NCBI RefSeq assembly: GCF_000577615.1
Contig: NZ_CBXX010000043.1
Location: 1-37,429 of the forward strand
Direction of reading: 5' to 3'
Source of the DNA: Herbaspirillum sp. RV1423
GTDB lineage: Bacteria; Pseudomonadota; Gammaproteobacteria; Burkholderiales; Burkholderiaceae_D
Length of the DNA stretch: 37,429 nucleotides
The notes beneath the pieces are model-generated. The model searched no databases. It was not told the DNA's origin and worked only from the letters and a program-made list of their open reading frames with translations. Shown piece by piece: positions 26,465 to 34,951 of the stretch (position 1 is its first letter; every line of letters begins with the position of its first letter). Made by a program: the position numbers and the translations under genes.

Positions 26465-27958
26465 ATGGGCAGCAAACTCAAGAATATTGGTCTTATCAGT
26501 TTGGGCGTGATTGCGGGGGTGGCGGCTTCAATGCAGTTCGATGCCATCGCGCAAAAGAATGCGACGGCGCCGCTGCCGCTGGAGGAATTGCGGCAATTGA
26601 CCGATGTATTCGGTCTGATCAAGTCCGATTACGTTGAACCGGTCGAAGACAAGAAGCTGCTCACCGAAGCGATTTCCGGCATGGTTGCCTCGCTCGACCC
26701 GCACTCCGCCTACCTCGACAAGAAGGCCTACAAGGAGCTGCGCGAAGGCACCATGGGCAAATTCGTCGGCCTCGGCATCGAAGTCGGCATGGAAGACGGG
26801 TATGTCAAGGTCATCTCGCCGATCGAGGATTCCCCGGCCTATCGTGCCGGCATCAAGGCAGGCGACCTGATCACCCGGCTGGACACAACGCCGGTCAAGG
26901 GCCTGACGCTGGATGAAGCCGTCAAGAAGATGCGCGGCGAGCCCAACACCAAGATCACGCTGACCATCGCCCGCAAGGAAGAAGACAAGCCGATCATCCT
27001 GACCATCACCCGCCAGGAAATCCGCGTGCAAAGCGTCAAGTCGAAAGTGGTCGAACCCGGCTACGCCTGGCTGCGCGTGACGCAATTCCAAGAGCCGACG
27101 GTCGACGACATGGCCAAGAAGATCCTGGCGATCTACGCTCAGGAACCGAACCTCAAGGGTCTCGTGCTCGACTTGCGCAACGATCCGGGCGGCGTGCTGC
27201 CGGGTGCGATCGGCGTGTCGGCCACCTTCTTGCCCAAGGACGCGGTGGTGGTGACCACCAACGGCCAGTTGCCAAGCTCCAAGTCCAGCTTCCTGGCCAA
27301 GCGCGAATTCTATGCCGCCAACCCGCTCAACGATCCGCTGTCCAAGCTGCCTGACGCGATCAAGAAGGTGCCGCTGGTGGTGCTGATCAACTCCGGCTCG
27401 GCCTCGGCTTCCGAAATCGTCGCCGGCGCGCTGCAGGATTACAAGCGCGCCACTATCATGGGTACGCAGTCCTTCGGCAAAGGCTCGGTGCAATCGGTTA
27501 TTTCGCTGCCGCCGGACAAGCTGACCGCGGTCAAGCTGACCACAGCGCGCTATTACACGCCGAACGGCCGTTCGATCCAGGCGCGCGGTATCGTGCCGGA
27601 CATCATGGTGGATGAATACGCCGACGGCGACGGCCTGAACGGCTTGCGCCTGCGTGAAGCCGATCTGACCAAGCACCTGACCAACGACAAGGACAAGAGT
27701 GCCCAGGAAGTGAAAGCCGCCACCGTCGACGAAAAGGAAGAAGAACGCCTGATTGCCCAGGAAAAGAAGCGCAAGCCTCTGGAGTTCGGCAGCAAGGAAG
27801 ACTTCCAGTTGGCCCAGGCGCTGAACCACCTGAAGGGCCTGCCGGTCCAGGTGTCCAAGGTCAAGCCTGAAATCCGCGACGAGTCCAGCAAGGACGACAA
27901 GCCGGTCAAGGACATCCGCAAGGACAACAAGGCGCCGGCGGAAAAGATCGAAAAATAA
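26465..27958 (+). CDS. ctpA: Carboxy-terminal processing protease (S41)
   Basis: This is a periplasmic or membrane-anchored serine protease (497 aa). An N-terminal hydrophobic anchor lies at about 8-23, a PDZ domain at about 95-185 (FVGLGIEVGMEDGYVKVISP) and the S41 catalytic core after it. The catalytic set is S314 (SGSASASEI), K339 (GTQSFGKGS) and Q343. A charged C-terminal extension (from about 410) is rich in Lys, Asp and Glu. It starts three bases after the envC stop and is followed by a strong terminator. The gpmA-envC-ctpA order suggests coordination of envelope remodelling. Confidence 0.95.
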   Translation: MGSKLKNIGLISLGVIAGVAASMQFDAIAQKNATAPLPLEELRQLTDVFGLIKSDYVEPVEDKKLLTEAISGMVASLDPHSAYLDKKAYKELREGTMGKFVGLGIEVGMEDGYVKVISPIEDSPAYRAGIKAGDLITRLDTTPVKGLTLDEAVKKMRGEPNTKITLTIARKEEDKPIILTITRQEIRVQSVKSKVVEPGYAWLRVTQFQEPTVDDMAKKILAIYAQEPNLKGLVLDLRNDPGGVLPGAIGVSATFLPKDAVVVTTNGQLPSSKSSFLAKREFYAANPLNDPLSKLPDAIKKVPLVVLINSGSASASEIVAGALQDYKRATIMGTQSFGKGSVQSVISLPPDKLTAVKLTTARYYTPNGRSIQARGIVPDIMVDEYADGDGLNGLRLREADLTKHLTNDKDKSAQEVKAATVDEKEEERLIAQEKKRKPLEFGSKEDFQLAQALNHLKGLPVQVSKVKPEIRDESSKDDKPVKDIRKDNKAPAEKIEK

Positions 27959-27984
27959 GTCAAGTAGCGAATTGCGTTACATTT

Positions 27985-28012
27985 AAAGGGCTGCAGCAAT
28001 GCAGCCCTTTTT
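27985..28012 (+). terminator. Intrinsic terminator of gpmA-envC-ctpA
   Basis: AAAGGGCTGCA (27985-27995) and TGCAGCCCTTT (28000-28010) form a perfect 11-bp stem with a GCAA loop, running into Ts to 28012. The next gene begins only 15-33 bases further on, leaving almost no room for its own promoter. Confidence 0.93.
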
Positions 28013-28044
28013 GATTCCGAACTCCCGTGAACGATTCCGTCATC

Positions 28045-28818
28045 ATGAACGACCAGCAATTGCTGCGCTACTCGCGCCATATCCTCCTCGACGACATCGA
28101 TATTGCCGGACAAGAAAAAGTCCTGGCCGGCCACGCGCTGATCATCGGCGCCGGCGGCTTGGGTTCGCCGGCCGCGATGTACCTGGCATCGGCCGGTATG
28201 GGCAGGATCACGCTGGTGGACAGCGATACCGTCGACCTGACCAATCTGCAGCGCCAGATCATGCACACCACCGGTCGCGTCGGCCAGCTCAAGGTGCAGT
28301 CGGGCCGGCAGGCGCTGGCAGAGATCAATCCCGACATCGAGATCGTCGCGCTCGCCGAACGCGTCAGCGACGAACGCCTGGGCGAACTGGTGCAGAGCGC
28401 AACAGTCGTGCTCGACTGCAGCGACAATTTCGCCACCCGCCACGCCGTCAATCGCGCCTGCGTCCGCCACAAGGTGCCGCTGGTGTCGGGTGCGGCCATC
28501 CGTTTCGACGGCCAGGTCAGCGTATTCGACCCGCGTTCGGGCCAGGCGCCTTGCTACGCCTGCCTATTCCCGCCAGATCAGCAATTCGAGGAAGTGCAGT
28601 GCTCGACCATGGGAGTGTTTTCGCCGCTGGTCGGCATCATCGGCGCCATGCAGGCGGCCGAGGCGCTCAAGCTGGTGGCCGGCATCGGCGAATCGCTGGC
28701 CGGGCGTCTGCTGATACTCGACGCCCGCAGCATGGAATGGAGCAGCATCCGGCTGGCGCGCAACGCGGCCTGTCCGGTCTGCGGGACCAGCCATCCGGGC
28801 CGGGCGGAGCAGGCCTGA
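28045..28818 (+). CDS. MoeB/ThiF/HesA-family adenylyltransferase
   Basis: This is an E1-like enzyme (257 aa) that adenylates the C-terminus of a small sulfur carrier such as MoaD or ThiS. ATP site GAGGLGSP is at 35-42, D59 and N67-Q71 (NLQRQ) follow, zinc cysteines are C170, C173 (CYAC), C243 and C246 (CPVC), and C186 (VQCSTMG) is a candidate reactive cysteine. There is no C-terminal rhodanese domain. MoeB and ThiF cannot be separated from this sequence alone, and no moa or thi genes are near. Start: ATG at 28045 gives the standard MNDQQLLRYSRHILL; GTG at 28027 would add six residues. Confidence 0.9.
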   Translation: MNDQQLLRYSRHILLDDIDIAGQEKVLAGHALIIGAGGLGSPAAMYLASAGMGRITLVDSDTVDLTNLQRQIMHTTGRVGQLKVQSGRQALAEINPDIEIVALAERVSDERLGELVQSATVVLDCSDNFATRHAVNRACVRHKVPLVSGAAIRFDGQVSVFDPRSGQAPCYACLFPPDQQFEEVQCSTMGVFSPLVGIIGAMQAAEALKLVAGIGESLAGRLLILDARSMEWSSIRLARNAACPVCGTSHPGRAEQA

Positions 28819-28891
28819 GCGCCTCGGGCGGGCGTGTGAAGTGCTATTTATACGCCAAGTTCTGGTATACACTGTATTGGATTTGCGTGCG

Positions 28892-28920
28892 CATGACACG
28901 CTTCCCATCTGCGTGTCATG
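28892..28920 (+). other. 10-bp stem-loop in the dksA leader region
   Basis: CATGACACGC (28892-28901) and GCGTGTCATG (28911-28920) pair perfectly around TTCCCATCT. There is no T-run, so it is not a standard terminator for the preceding gene. It ends 61 bases before the dksA start and is either an RNA element in its leader or an operator dyad. TATACACTGTATT just upstream (about 28866-28878) may hold the -10. Confidence 0.45.
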
Positions 28921-28981
28921 GCGTGAGCCAGGTACGATCGTCGATTGACCAGATAACCGGATGTTTCGGGGGAAGGACTCT

Positions 28982-29884
28982 ATGGGCGTTACCGCAAAGA
29001 AGGACGGTTCCAGAAGCGCAGTCGCCAAGGGCGCAGCCGGGAAAGGCGGCACGGCCGCCGCGGCAGTTGCCAAAACACCAAGGGCGGTGGCGCCGAAGGT
29101 CAAGCCGAAACCGGCCGGCAGGGCGGCTACGCCGAAGAAGACAACAACTTCATCAGGCGCCAATGTTGTTGTAGTAAAATCCCTGACCGTTAAAAAAACG
29201 GTATCAGCGACGGCGAAGTCCGGCACAGGAAAGAGTACCGGGAAAGCTGTCGGCGCGGCGCCCAAAAAAGCGCCCGCAAAAGCGTCTCCATCGGCGGCAA
29301 GGGAAGTGGATTCAAAAGCGACCAGATCCGGTCAGGCTGGCAGCGGCAACGTCAGCGGCAATAAGGCAGCAAAGCAGGATGCAAGCGCCGGATTAAAGGA
29401 TAAAATTGAAAAACCCGTAGTATTGAAAGTAAGCGAAGTGGCAACTAAAACTCCCAAAACTACCCCTGATACGCAAACCTTGCTCACCGAGGAACAAATC
29501 CTCAAGATGAGCGAGAAGGACTACATGAATGAAGCGCAGCTTGCTTTCTTCAAGGCCCGTTTGCAACAGCTTGAAAAAGATCTGCTCAAGAACGCGGGCG
29601 AGACCACTGAGCATCTGCGCGAAACCGTGCTGGTGCCGGATCCTGCCGACCGCGCCACCATCGAGGAAGAGCATGCGCTGGAATTGCGCACCCGCGACCG
29701 CGAACGCAAGTTGCTCAAGAAAGTGCAGCAATCCATCGTCGCCATCGACAGCGGCGAATACGGTTGGTGCGAAGAGACCGGCGAGCCTATCGGCATTCCC
29801 CGTTTGCTGGCGCGTCCGACCGCAACCTTGTCGCTGGAAGCGCAGCAACGTCGCGAGCTGAAGCAAAAGCTGTACGGCGACTGA
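28982..29884 (+). CDS. dksA: RNA polymerase-binding regulator DksA with long basic N-terminal extension
   Basis: DksA enters the RNA polymerase secondary channel and, with ppGpp, redirects transcription in starvation. The core begins near residue 167 (LLTEEQILKMSEKDYMNEAQ); the coiled-coil tip DPADRA gives D220, D223 and A225, matching the essential E. coli tip. The zinc-finger positions read C263, T266, S284, A287 (WCEET and LSLEA), so zinc is probably not bound; this form is common in alpha- and betaproteobacteria. Residues 1-165 are Ala/Lys/Thr/Ser-rich, like histone H1-like tails. Start at 28982 follows GGGGGAAGGA. GTG at 29438 could give a short core, but lacks a ribosome site. Confidence 0.9.
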   Translation: MGVTAKKDGSRSAVAKGAAGKGGTAAAAVAKTPRAVAPKVKPKPAGRAATPKKTTTSSGANVVVVKSLTVKKTVSATAKSGTGKSTGKAVGAAPKKAPAKASPSAAREVDSKATRSGQAGSGNVSGNKAAKQDASAGLKDKIEKPVVLKVSEVATKTPKTTPDTQTLLTEEQILKMSEKDYMNEAQLAFFKARLQQLEKDLLKNAGETTEHLRETVLVPDPADRATIEEEHALELRTRDRERKLLKKVQQSIVAIDSGEYGWCEETGEPIGIPRLLARPTATLSLEAQQRRELKQKLYGD

Positions 29885-29905
29885 GTTCCTGTAGCGAATC
29901 AAAGC

Positions 29906-29931
29906 AATGGCGCCGCGTTGTCGGCGCCATT
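29906..29931 (+). terminator. Hairpin after dksA, possible terminator
   Basis: AATGGCGCC (29906-29914) and GGCGCCATT (29923-29931) form a perfect 9-bp stem 22 bases after the dksA stop. The following bases are CGCTTATCGACTTTTG, which is not a clean T-run. GCGAAT at 29894-29899 can compete for ATTCGC at 29929-29934. Confidence 0.5.
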
Positions 29932-30101
29932 CGCTTATCGACTTTTGTCTTCTCGCAGCGCATGTCCGCCTGCCTGTGAATCTATGGCGCCGACGCCAGC
30001 GCCGGCAATAATCGCGTTGGTTTCCTGACGCGTTTTCCTCACTCTTTTCTCCCCCTGCTGCTTGCGAATCCGTTCGCGATCCCGGCCCATCCATCCAGGA
30101 T
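29932..30101. other. Non-coding gap between dksA and the zinc-type locus
   Basis: Together with flanking sites, the gene-free stretch runs 29885-30196. After the dksA hairpin I see C/T-rich sequence around 30030-30060 and no convincing gene or RNA. The regulatory signals are concentrated at 30102-30148. Confidence 0.4.
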
Positions 30102-30148
30102 GCGTATTACGCGAAAAATGCAACAGTGTTGCAAAATAATGCTACAAT
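30102..30148 (+). promoter_or_regulatory. Palindrome and promoter of the zinc-type receptor locus, possible Zur site
   Basis: TGCAACA (30119-30125), G, TGTTGCA (30127-30133) is a perfect 15-bp palindrome. It overlaps the -35 position of a -10 TACAAT at 30143-30148, so a bound repressor would block the promoter. A smaller palindrome GCGTA-T-TACGC (30102-30112) lies next to it. The downstream genes look zinc-related, so a Fur-family regulator such as Zur is the best guess, from position and not from a checked consensus. Confidence 0.5.
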
Positions 30149-30196
30149 TCGCGCTCGCCGGCATGCCGCCAGCGCCAATTCAGCGGCGTCGCGTTG

Positions 30197-30721
30197 ATGT
30201 CGTTTTTGCTTCTTCCCGTTATTGGTCCTTGCCGGAAACGCCTGATCACCATGGCCGTCGTTACTGCCACATTGCTGCGTATCGTCCGTTCCCGCGCCTT
30301 CCGGCAGATGCGACGTCGGCCGACGCCGCCGTCAGGATGTCGCACGGCATGGGTGCTGGCATTGTCGCTGGCGCTGCTGTTTTCACAATTCCTCGGCCTC
30401 GCGCACGGTATCGCGCATGCCGGCTGGGCTGGTTCCATCGATCGTCCCGGCCATGCCGCCTTCGATGCGGCATTGTTCAACTATGTCGATGATGCAGACG
30501 ACGACCTCGACGATGTCGACGGCAAGCAGGGCGCCGGACATGGCAAGCATCATCATTCCTGCGTCGAATACGATGCCGCCAGCGGCGCGACCGGCATCCA
30601 CGCCGGCGTCTTCTCGCCGCCGCTGATTCCGGGCGTGCGGGTGCTCGCCTTATGGCAGGCTTTTGCTTCCTGGGATGCTCCTGCGGTCTGCCATTTCTCC
30701 TCGCGTGCGCCGCCGCGCTGA
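30197..30721 (+). CDS. Small His/Asp-rich membrane or secreted protein (DUF2946-like)
   Basis: This protein (174 aa from ATG 30197) resembles the poorly known small proteins found before metal-related TonB receptors in betaproteobacteria. It has a hydrophobic segment (about 51-68, AWVLALSLALLFSQFLGLAH) that could be a signal or anchor, then an Asp cluster (YVDDADDDLDDVD) and GHGKHHHSC near 112-121, which could bind metal, and it ends FSSRAPPR. The start is uncertain: in-frame TTG at 30194 and ATGs at 30251 and 30308 are possible, and no good ribosome site marks any. The 121-base gap to the receptor has no terminator, so the two are probably cotranscribed. Confidence 0.65.
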   Translation: MSFLLLPVIGPCRKRLITMAVVTATLLRIVRSRAFRQMRRRPTPPSGCRTAWVLALSLALLFSQFLGLAHGIAHAGWAGSIDRPGHAAFDAALFNYVDDADDDLDDVDGKQGAGHGKHHHSCVEYDAASGATGIHAGVFSPPLIPGVRVLALWQAFASWDAPAVCHFSSRAPPR

Positions 30722-30842
30722 CATCTGAATTCGTCGATTTTCCGACCGGACAGCGATATCGCTGCTGCGGGCGCTTGCCTGTAACCGCCGTCGCCGATCC
30801 GGGCGAACACTCCTCCTTTCATTTGTCAGCCAAGGAATATCC

Positions 30843-32861
30843 ATGCAAGTCCAGCCAAGTTTATTGGCGAGCGCCGTCGTGTCCGCGCTTGCCGCCATGT
30901 CCACTGCCGCCATCGCACAGACCACGCAGACCTCACAGCAACAATCCCAGCAATTGCAGGAAATCGTCGTCACCGCCAGCCCGTTCGCCTCTGAAGAGAG
31001 CGCCCAGATTCTCACCCCGGCCAAAGTGCTGGCCGGCGACGAACTGCGCAACAAGCTCGGCAATTCGCTCGGCGACACCTTGTCGCAAGAGTTGGGCGTA
31101 TCCGCTTCCAGCTTCGGCGCAGGAGCGTCGCGTCCGATCATCCGCGGCATGGAAGGACCGCGTGTCATGATGCTGCAAAACGGCATGGCGGTTTCCGACG
31201 TGTCCACCGTTTCCAACGACCATGCCGTCGCCACCGAAGCGGCCACTGCGCGCCAGATCGAAATCCTGCGCGGTCCGGCCGCCTTGCTCTACGGTTCCGG
31301 CGCCATCGGCGGTTTGGTGAACGTGGTCAATGACCGTATTCCGACTGAACTGGTGGGCAGGCCGACCGGCGAGGTCGAGGCGCGTTACGGTACCGTCGAT
31401 GGTCAGAAAAATACCTCGTTCTCGGTCGACGGTTCGACCGGCCAGATCGGCTTGCATGTCGACGGCAACTACCGCGACACCGACAATTACAAGATCCCGG
31501 GCAACGCCACTCAAGGCAACGCCGCCAGCGCGTCAGGCCGCCTGCCCAACTCGTTTACGCATGAGAGCAGCGTCGGCGTCGGCGGTTCCTACATTGCGGA
31601 CTGGGGCCACATCGGCGCCTCGGTGTCGTCGCTGGACGATCACTATGGCATTCCGACCGCAGAGAAATCCTTCATCGATCTACACCAGACGCGTTACGAT
31701 ATCGACAGCCTGATCAAGGAGCCTTTCGCTGGCATCGAGTCGTTCAAGTTCAAGCTCGGCTACACCGATTACACCCACACTGAAAAGAAAGAGGACGGCA
31801 CCGCCGACACCGTCTTTTCCAACCGCGTCATGCAGACTCGCTGGGAGCTGGCGCATAAGCCGCTGGACGGCTGGCGCGGCAACTTCGGCATCCAGACCGA
31901 GCAGGGCAACTATTCAGCCCTGTCGGCGACGGACGGCTCGCCGCAGTTGACGCCCAAGACCAAATCGAGCAGCTTCGCCGGTTTCCTGGTGGAAGAGCGC
32001 AAGTTCGGCGATGTGTTGGCCTCCGCAGGGTTGCGCCTGGAGTCAGTGAAGCGCCGTCCGGACGGCTTGCGGGATCGCGACTTCAACCTGCTCTCATGGT
32101 CGACCGGCGCGCTGTGGAGCTTCATGCCCGGCTACGGCCTGGGCGCGACCTATTCGGTGGCGCAGCGCGCGCCGACGGTGGAGGAACTGTATTCCAACGG
32201 TCCGCATGAATCGACCTCGACCTTCGATATCGGCGACAGCAGCCTGCAAAAGGAAACCTCGCACAACATCGAGTTGAGCCTGCAAAAGACCGAAGGGCTG
32301 GTGCGCTGGAAGGGCAACCTGTTCCAGAACAAGGTGAAGGACTTCATTTACGGCCGCACCAACGGCCAGGTCGACAACAGCGGCAATCCCGATCCGGGCG
32401 GCGAATTCCTGCAGCGTTTCTGGTCGCAGGGCGACGCCACCATTCACGGCGCCGAAGTGGAAGTCAGCTACAACCTCAACAATGAAGGCTTTTCGGTGCG
32501 CGGTTTTGCCGACACCTCGCGCGGCAAGCTGGACAATCTCGGCAACCTGCCGCTGCAGCCGGCCACGCGCTACGGCGTTGATCTCGGCTACCGCCAGGGA
32601 CCCTGGGCCAGCGGCATGCGCGTGCTGCATGCGCTGAAGCAGGACCGTCTCGCTTCGTTCGAATCGACCGATACGCCGTCCTACACGCAACTCGACGCCA
32701 ATCTGTCTTACACGCAGAAACTGCAATCCATGCGTGTGACCTGGTTCGTTCTGATGAAGAATCTGCTGAATCAGGACATTCGTTATTCGACGGCGGTGCT
32801 CAAGGACACCGTGCCGCAAGCCGGCCGCAACCTGATCCTCGGGGTGCGTACGCAGTTCTGA
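30843..32861 (+). CDS. znuD: TonB-dependent outer-membrane receptor, ZnuD-like
   Basis: This is an outer-membrane receptor (672 aa). A signal peptide covers about residues 1-26. The TonB box is EIVVTA at 40-45, followed by the plug with RPIIRGMEGPRVMMLQNGM, SNDHAVATEA and LRGPAALLYGSGAIGGLVNV. The beta-barrel ends with the usual terminal Phe (VRTQF). The plug pattern resembles Neisseria ZnuD, a zinc and heme-linked receptor; a long His-rich loop is not obvious here, so zinc is likely but not certain. AAGGAAT precedes the ATG. It follows the His/Asp-rich protein and ends in a strong terminator. Confidence 0.85.
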   Translation: MQVQPSLLASAVVSALAAMSTAAIAQTTQTSQQQSQQLQEIVVTASPFASEESAQILTPAKVLAGDELRNKLGNSLGDTLSQELGVSASSFGAGASRPIIRGMEGPRVMMLQNGMAVSDVSTVSNDHAVATEAATARQIEILRGPAALLYGSGAIGGLVNVVNDRIPTELVGRPTGEVEARYGTVDGQKNTSFSVDGSTGQIGLHVDGNYRDTDNYKIPGNATQGNAASASGRLPNSFTHESSVGVGGSYIADWGHIGASVSSLDDHYGIPTAEKSFIDLHQTRYDIDSLIKEPFAGIESFKFKLGYTDYTHTEKKEDGTADTVFSNRVMQTRWELAHKPLDGWRGNFGIQTEQGNYSALSATDGSPQLTPKTKSSSFAGFLVEERKFGDVLASAGLRLESVKRRPDGLRDRDFNLLSWSTGALWSFMPGYGLGATYSVAQRAPTVEELYSNGPHESTSTFDIGDSSLQKETSHNIELSLQKTEGLVRWKGNLFQNKVKDFIYGRTNGQVDNSGNPDPGGEFLQRFWSQGDATIHGAEVEVSYNLNNEGFSVRGFADTSRGKLDNLGNLPLQPATRYGVDLGYRQGPWASGMRVLHALKQDRLASFESTDTPSYTQLDANLSYTQKLQSMRVTWFVLMKNLLNQDIRYSTAVLKDTVPQAGRNLILGVRTQF

Positions 32862-32888
32862 TTCCGGCGTTTTCGGCGCTGTTTTTCC

Positions 32889-32924
32889 AAACCGGCAAAA
32901 GAGATGTTCTTTTGCCGGTTTTTT
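32889..32924 (+). terminator. Intrinsic terminator of the receptor gene
   Basis: AACCGGCAAAAGA (32890-32902) and TCTTTTGCCGGTT (32908-32920) make a perfect 13-bp stem, loop GATGT, followed by Ts to 32924. It is one of the strongest terminators in the window. Confidence 0.95.
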
Positions 32925-33046
32925 CATCTGCGCACGGGCGGGGGGCACGCTTTACGAGTTCGATGCCAGGCGCGACATGACGGAATCATCCTGACCGTTT
33001 CGCGTTTCAAAGGACACGCCGGAGCCGACTGCGAGTTTCGAGGGCG

Positions 33047-33511
33047 TTATTTGATTGGCAGCCGGATGGTGTTCTTGACCTCTTCCATCACCGCGTAGGT
33101 GTGCGTCTCACGCACGCCTTTGAGCTGCAGCAGCGATTTGCCGAGGAATTCGCGGTAGGCGTTCATGTCCTTCACGCGCGACTTGACCAGATAGTCAAAG
33201 CCGCCGGCCACCATGTGGCATTCCATGATTTCGGGGATGCTCTGCACGCTCTTCTTGAAGGCTTCAAAGACATCGGCCGTGGTGCGGTCCAGAACCACCT
33301 CGATGAACACCAGCAGAGAAACATCGAGCAATTCGGGATTCAACTGGGCGGCATAGCCGAGAATATAGCCGGCGTCCTGCAGCTTGCGCACCCGTTCCAG
33401 GCAGGCGGCGGGAGAGAGATTGACGCGCGCGGCCAGGTCCACGTTGCTGATGCGGCCGTCGTTTTGCAGCTCCATCAGAATTTTTTTGCTGATTTTGTCG
33501 AGCGTAGCCAT
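33047..33511 (-). CDS. Lrp/AsnC-family transcriptional regulator
   Basis: This is a 154-aa Lrp-type regulator. A helix-turn-helix lies at about 5-60 (LDKISKKILMELQNDGRISNVDLAARVNLSPAACLERVRKL) and the RAM/AsnC ligand domain at about 65-145 with HMVAGGFDYLVKSRVKDM. Such proteins commonly sense an amino acid and control its use. It is divergent from the LIV-type binding protein and hydroxyproline enzymes, so proline or hydroxyproline is a reasonable guess for the ligand (inference). A CTGAA/TTCAG repeat sits six bases before its start codon, suggesting autoregulation. Confidence 0.93.
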   Translation of the reverse strand: MATLDKISKKILMELQNDGRISNVDLAARVNLSPAACLERVRKLQDAGYILGYAAQLNPELLDVSLLVFIEVVLDRTTADVFEAFKKSVQSIPEIMECHMVAGGFDYLVKSRVKDMNAYREFLGKSLLQLKGVRETHTYAVMEEVKNTIRLPIK

Positions 33512-33516
33512 AGAAT

Positions 33517-33531
33517 CTGAACTTTATTCAG
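33517..33531. promoter_or_regulatory. Inverted repeat before the lrp gene
   Basis: CTGAA (33517-33521), CTTTA, TTCAG (33527-33531) is a perfect inverted repeat directly upstream of the lrp start. The AT-rich stretch 33532-33590 behind it contains TATAAT on the minus strand (33567-33562). The whole 285-base gap to the binding-protein gene probably holds both promoters and Lrp sites; a GC-rich CCGG/CCGG hairpin at 33630-33649 is of unknown meaning. Confidence 0.45.
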
Positions 33532-33796
33532 TTAAAAACAAATTATGTAAATTAAATTCTGATTATAAGGGCAATTATCGGGACTAATATCAGCGAAGAG
33601 TAAATAGAATCGAGCACCATAAAAAGTGTCGCGCCGGACTCCGGACGCGGCAAGCCGACCAAAGCACAGAAGAAGAGACTCACCCGCCATGCTCATATCT
33701 GCAGTTGCGCCATGCGACCGTCTTGCCTTTTTGCCGGCTCGGCTTGAATTCAGTGTTTTATCGCAAGCCTGACCTTCAACCAAGAGAGGAAACAAC

Positions 33797-34924
33797 ATGT
33801 ATAACCGCATGCATATCATCGCCGCTTCACTTGCCATCATCCCGGCAATCGCGTCTGCTCAGGAAGTGCAAACAGTGAAGATCGGTTTCAGCAGTCCGCT
33901 GACCGGGCCACAAGCTTCGGCAGGCAAGGACAATCAAGGCGGTTTGCAAATGGCGGTCGAACGCCTGAATGCGCAGGGCCTCGTCATCGGCGGCAAAAAG
34001 ATCAAATTCGAAATCATCTCGGAAGACGACCAGGCCGATCCGAAAGCAGGCGTGGGCGTCGCGCAAAAGCTGGTTGACCAGGGCATCAAGGCCATCGTCG
34101 GTCCTTACAACTCGGGCGTCACCATTCCCGCCTCGCGCGTCTACAACGACGCCGGCATCGTGACCGCGACCGTGGCTTCCAATCCGAAGATCACCCAGCA
34201 AGGTTTCGCCACCCTGTATCGCGTCGCCGCCAGCGACAGCCAACTGGGCGGCAAGATGGCGCTGTACGCAGCCAAGGAACTGAAGGTCAAGACCGTGTCA
34301 GTGATCGACGACCGCACCGCCTACGGCCAGGGCCTGGCGGAAGAATTCGTCAAGGTCGCGCAAGCCAACGGCATCAAGGTCGTCAGCAAGGATTTCACCA
34401 ACGACAAGGCAACCGACTTCACCGCCATCCTGACCTCGATCAAAGGCAAGAAACCTGACGCCGTGTTCATCGGCGGCTACGCTCCGCAAGGCGGTCCGAT
34501 CAAGCGCCAGATGAAGCAACTGGGCATCGACGCGCTGCTGATGGGCGGCGACGGCATCTGCTCGCCGGAAATGGGCCGCCTGGGCGGCGACGCCATCGGT
34601 GAAAGCGTCTACTGTACCCAAGGCGGTACCATGCTGGAGAAGGCCAAGGAAGGCAAAGCGTTCGCCGACGACTACCAAAAGAAGTTCGGCCGTCCTGCGG
34701 AAGTCTATGCAGTCTCGTTCTATGACGGCATGATGCTCATCGCCCAGGCAATGAAGACGGCAAACTCCGTTGAACCGAAGCAATACGGCCCTGCGCTGGC
34801 CAAGATCAAATACAAAGGCGTGGCCGGTCAATACGAGTTCGACGACAAGCACGATCTGAAGCAATCGCCGGTAACGATCTTCCGCTTCAAGGATGGCGTG
34901 CCGGTTGCCCTGACCAGCTACTGA
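33797..34924 (+). CDS. Branched-chain amino acid-type ABC transporter substrate-binding protein
   Basis: This is a LivK-like periplasmic binding protein (375 aa). A signal peptide covers residues 1-21 (cleavage after ASA). The start of the mature part, TVKIGFSSPLTGPQASAGKD, and the segment NDAGIVTATVASNPKITQQG are typical of the family. GAGGAAAC lies just before the ATG. It is divergent from an Lrp regulator and precedes two hydroxyproline-to-proline enzymes and livH, so it probably captures an imino acid such as trans-3-hydroxy-L-proline or proline (inference). Confidence 0.92.
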   Translation: MYNRMHIIAASLAIIPAIASAQEVQTVKIGFSSPLTGPQASAGKDNQGGLQMAVERLNAQGLVIGGKKIKFEIISEDDQADPKAGVGVAQKLVDQGIKAIVGPYNSGVTIPASRVYNDAGIVTATVASNPKITQQGFATLYRVAASDSQLGGKMALYAAKELKVKTVSVIDDRTAYGQGLAEEFVKVAQANGIKVVSKDFTNDKATDFTAILTSIKGKKPDAVFIGGYAPQGGPIKRQMKQLGIDALLMGGDGICSPEMGRLGGDAIGESVYCTQGGTMLEKAKEGKAFADDYQKKFGRPAEVYAVSFYDGMMLIAQAMKTANSVEPKQYGPALAKIKYKGVAGQYEFDDKHDLKQSPVTIFRFKDGVPVALTSY

Positions 34925-34951
34925 TCGCTGCTCCGCTCGTTTTATTTTTGC

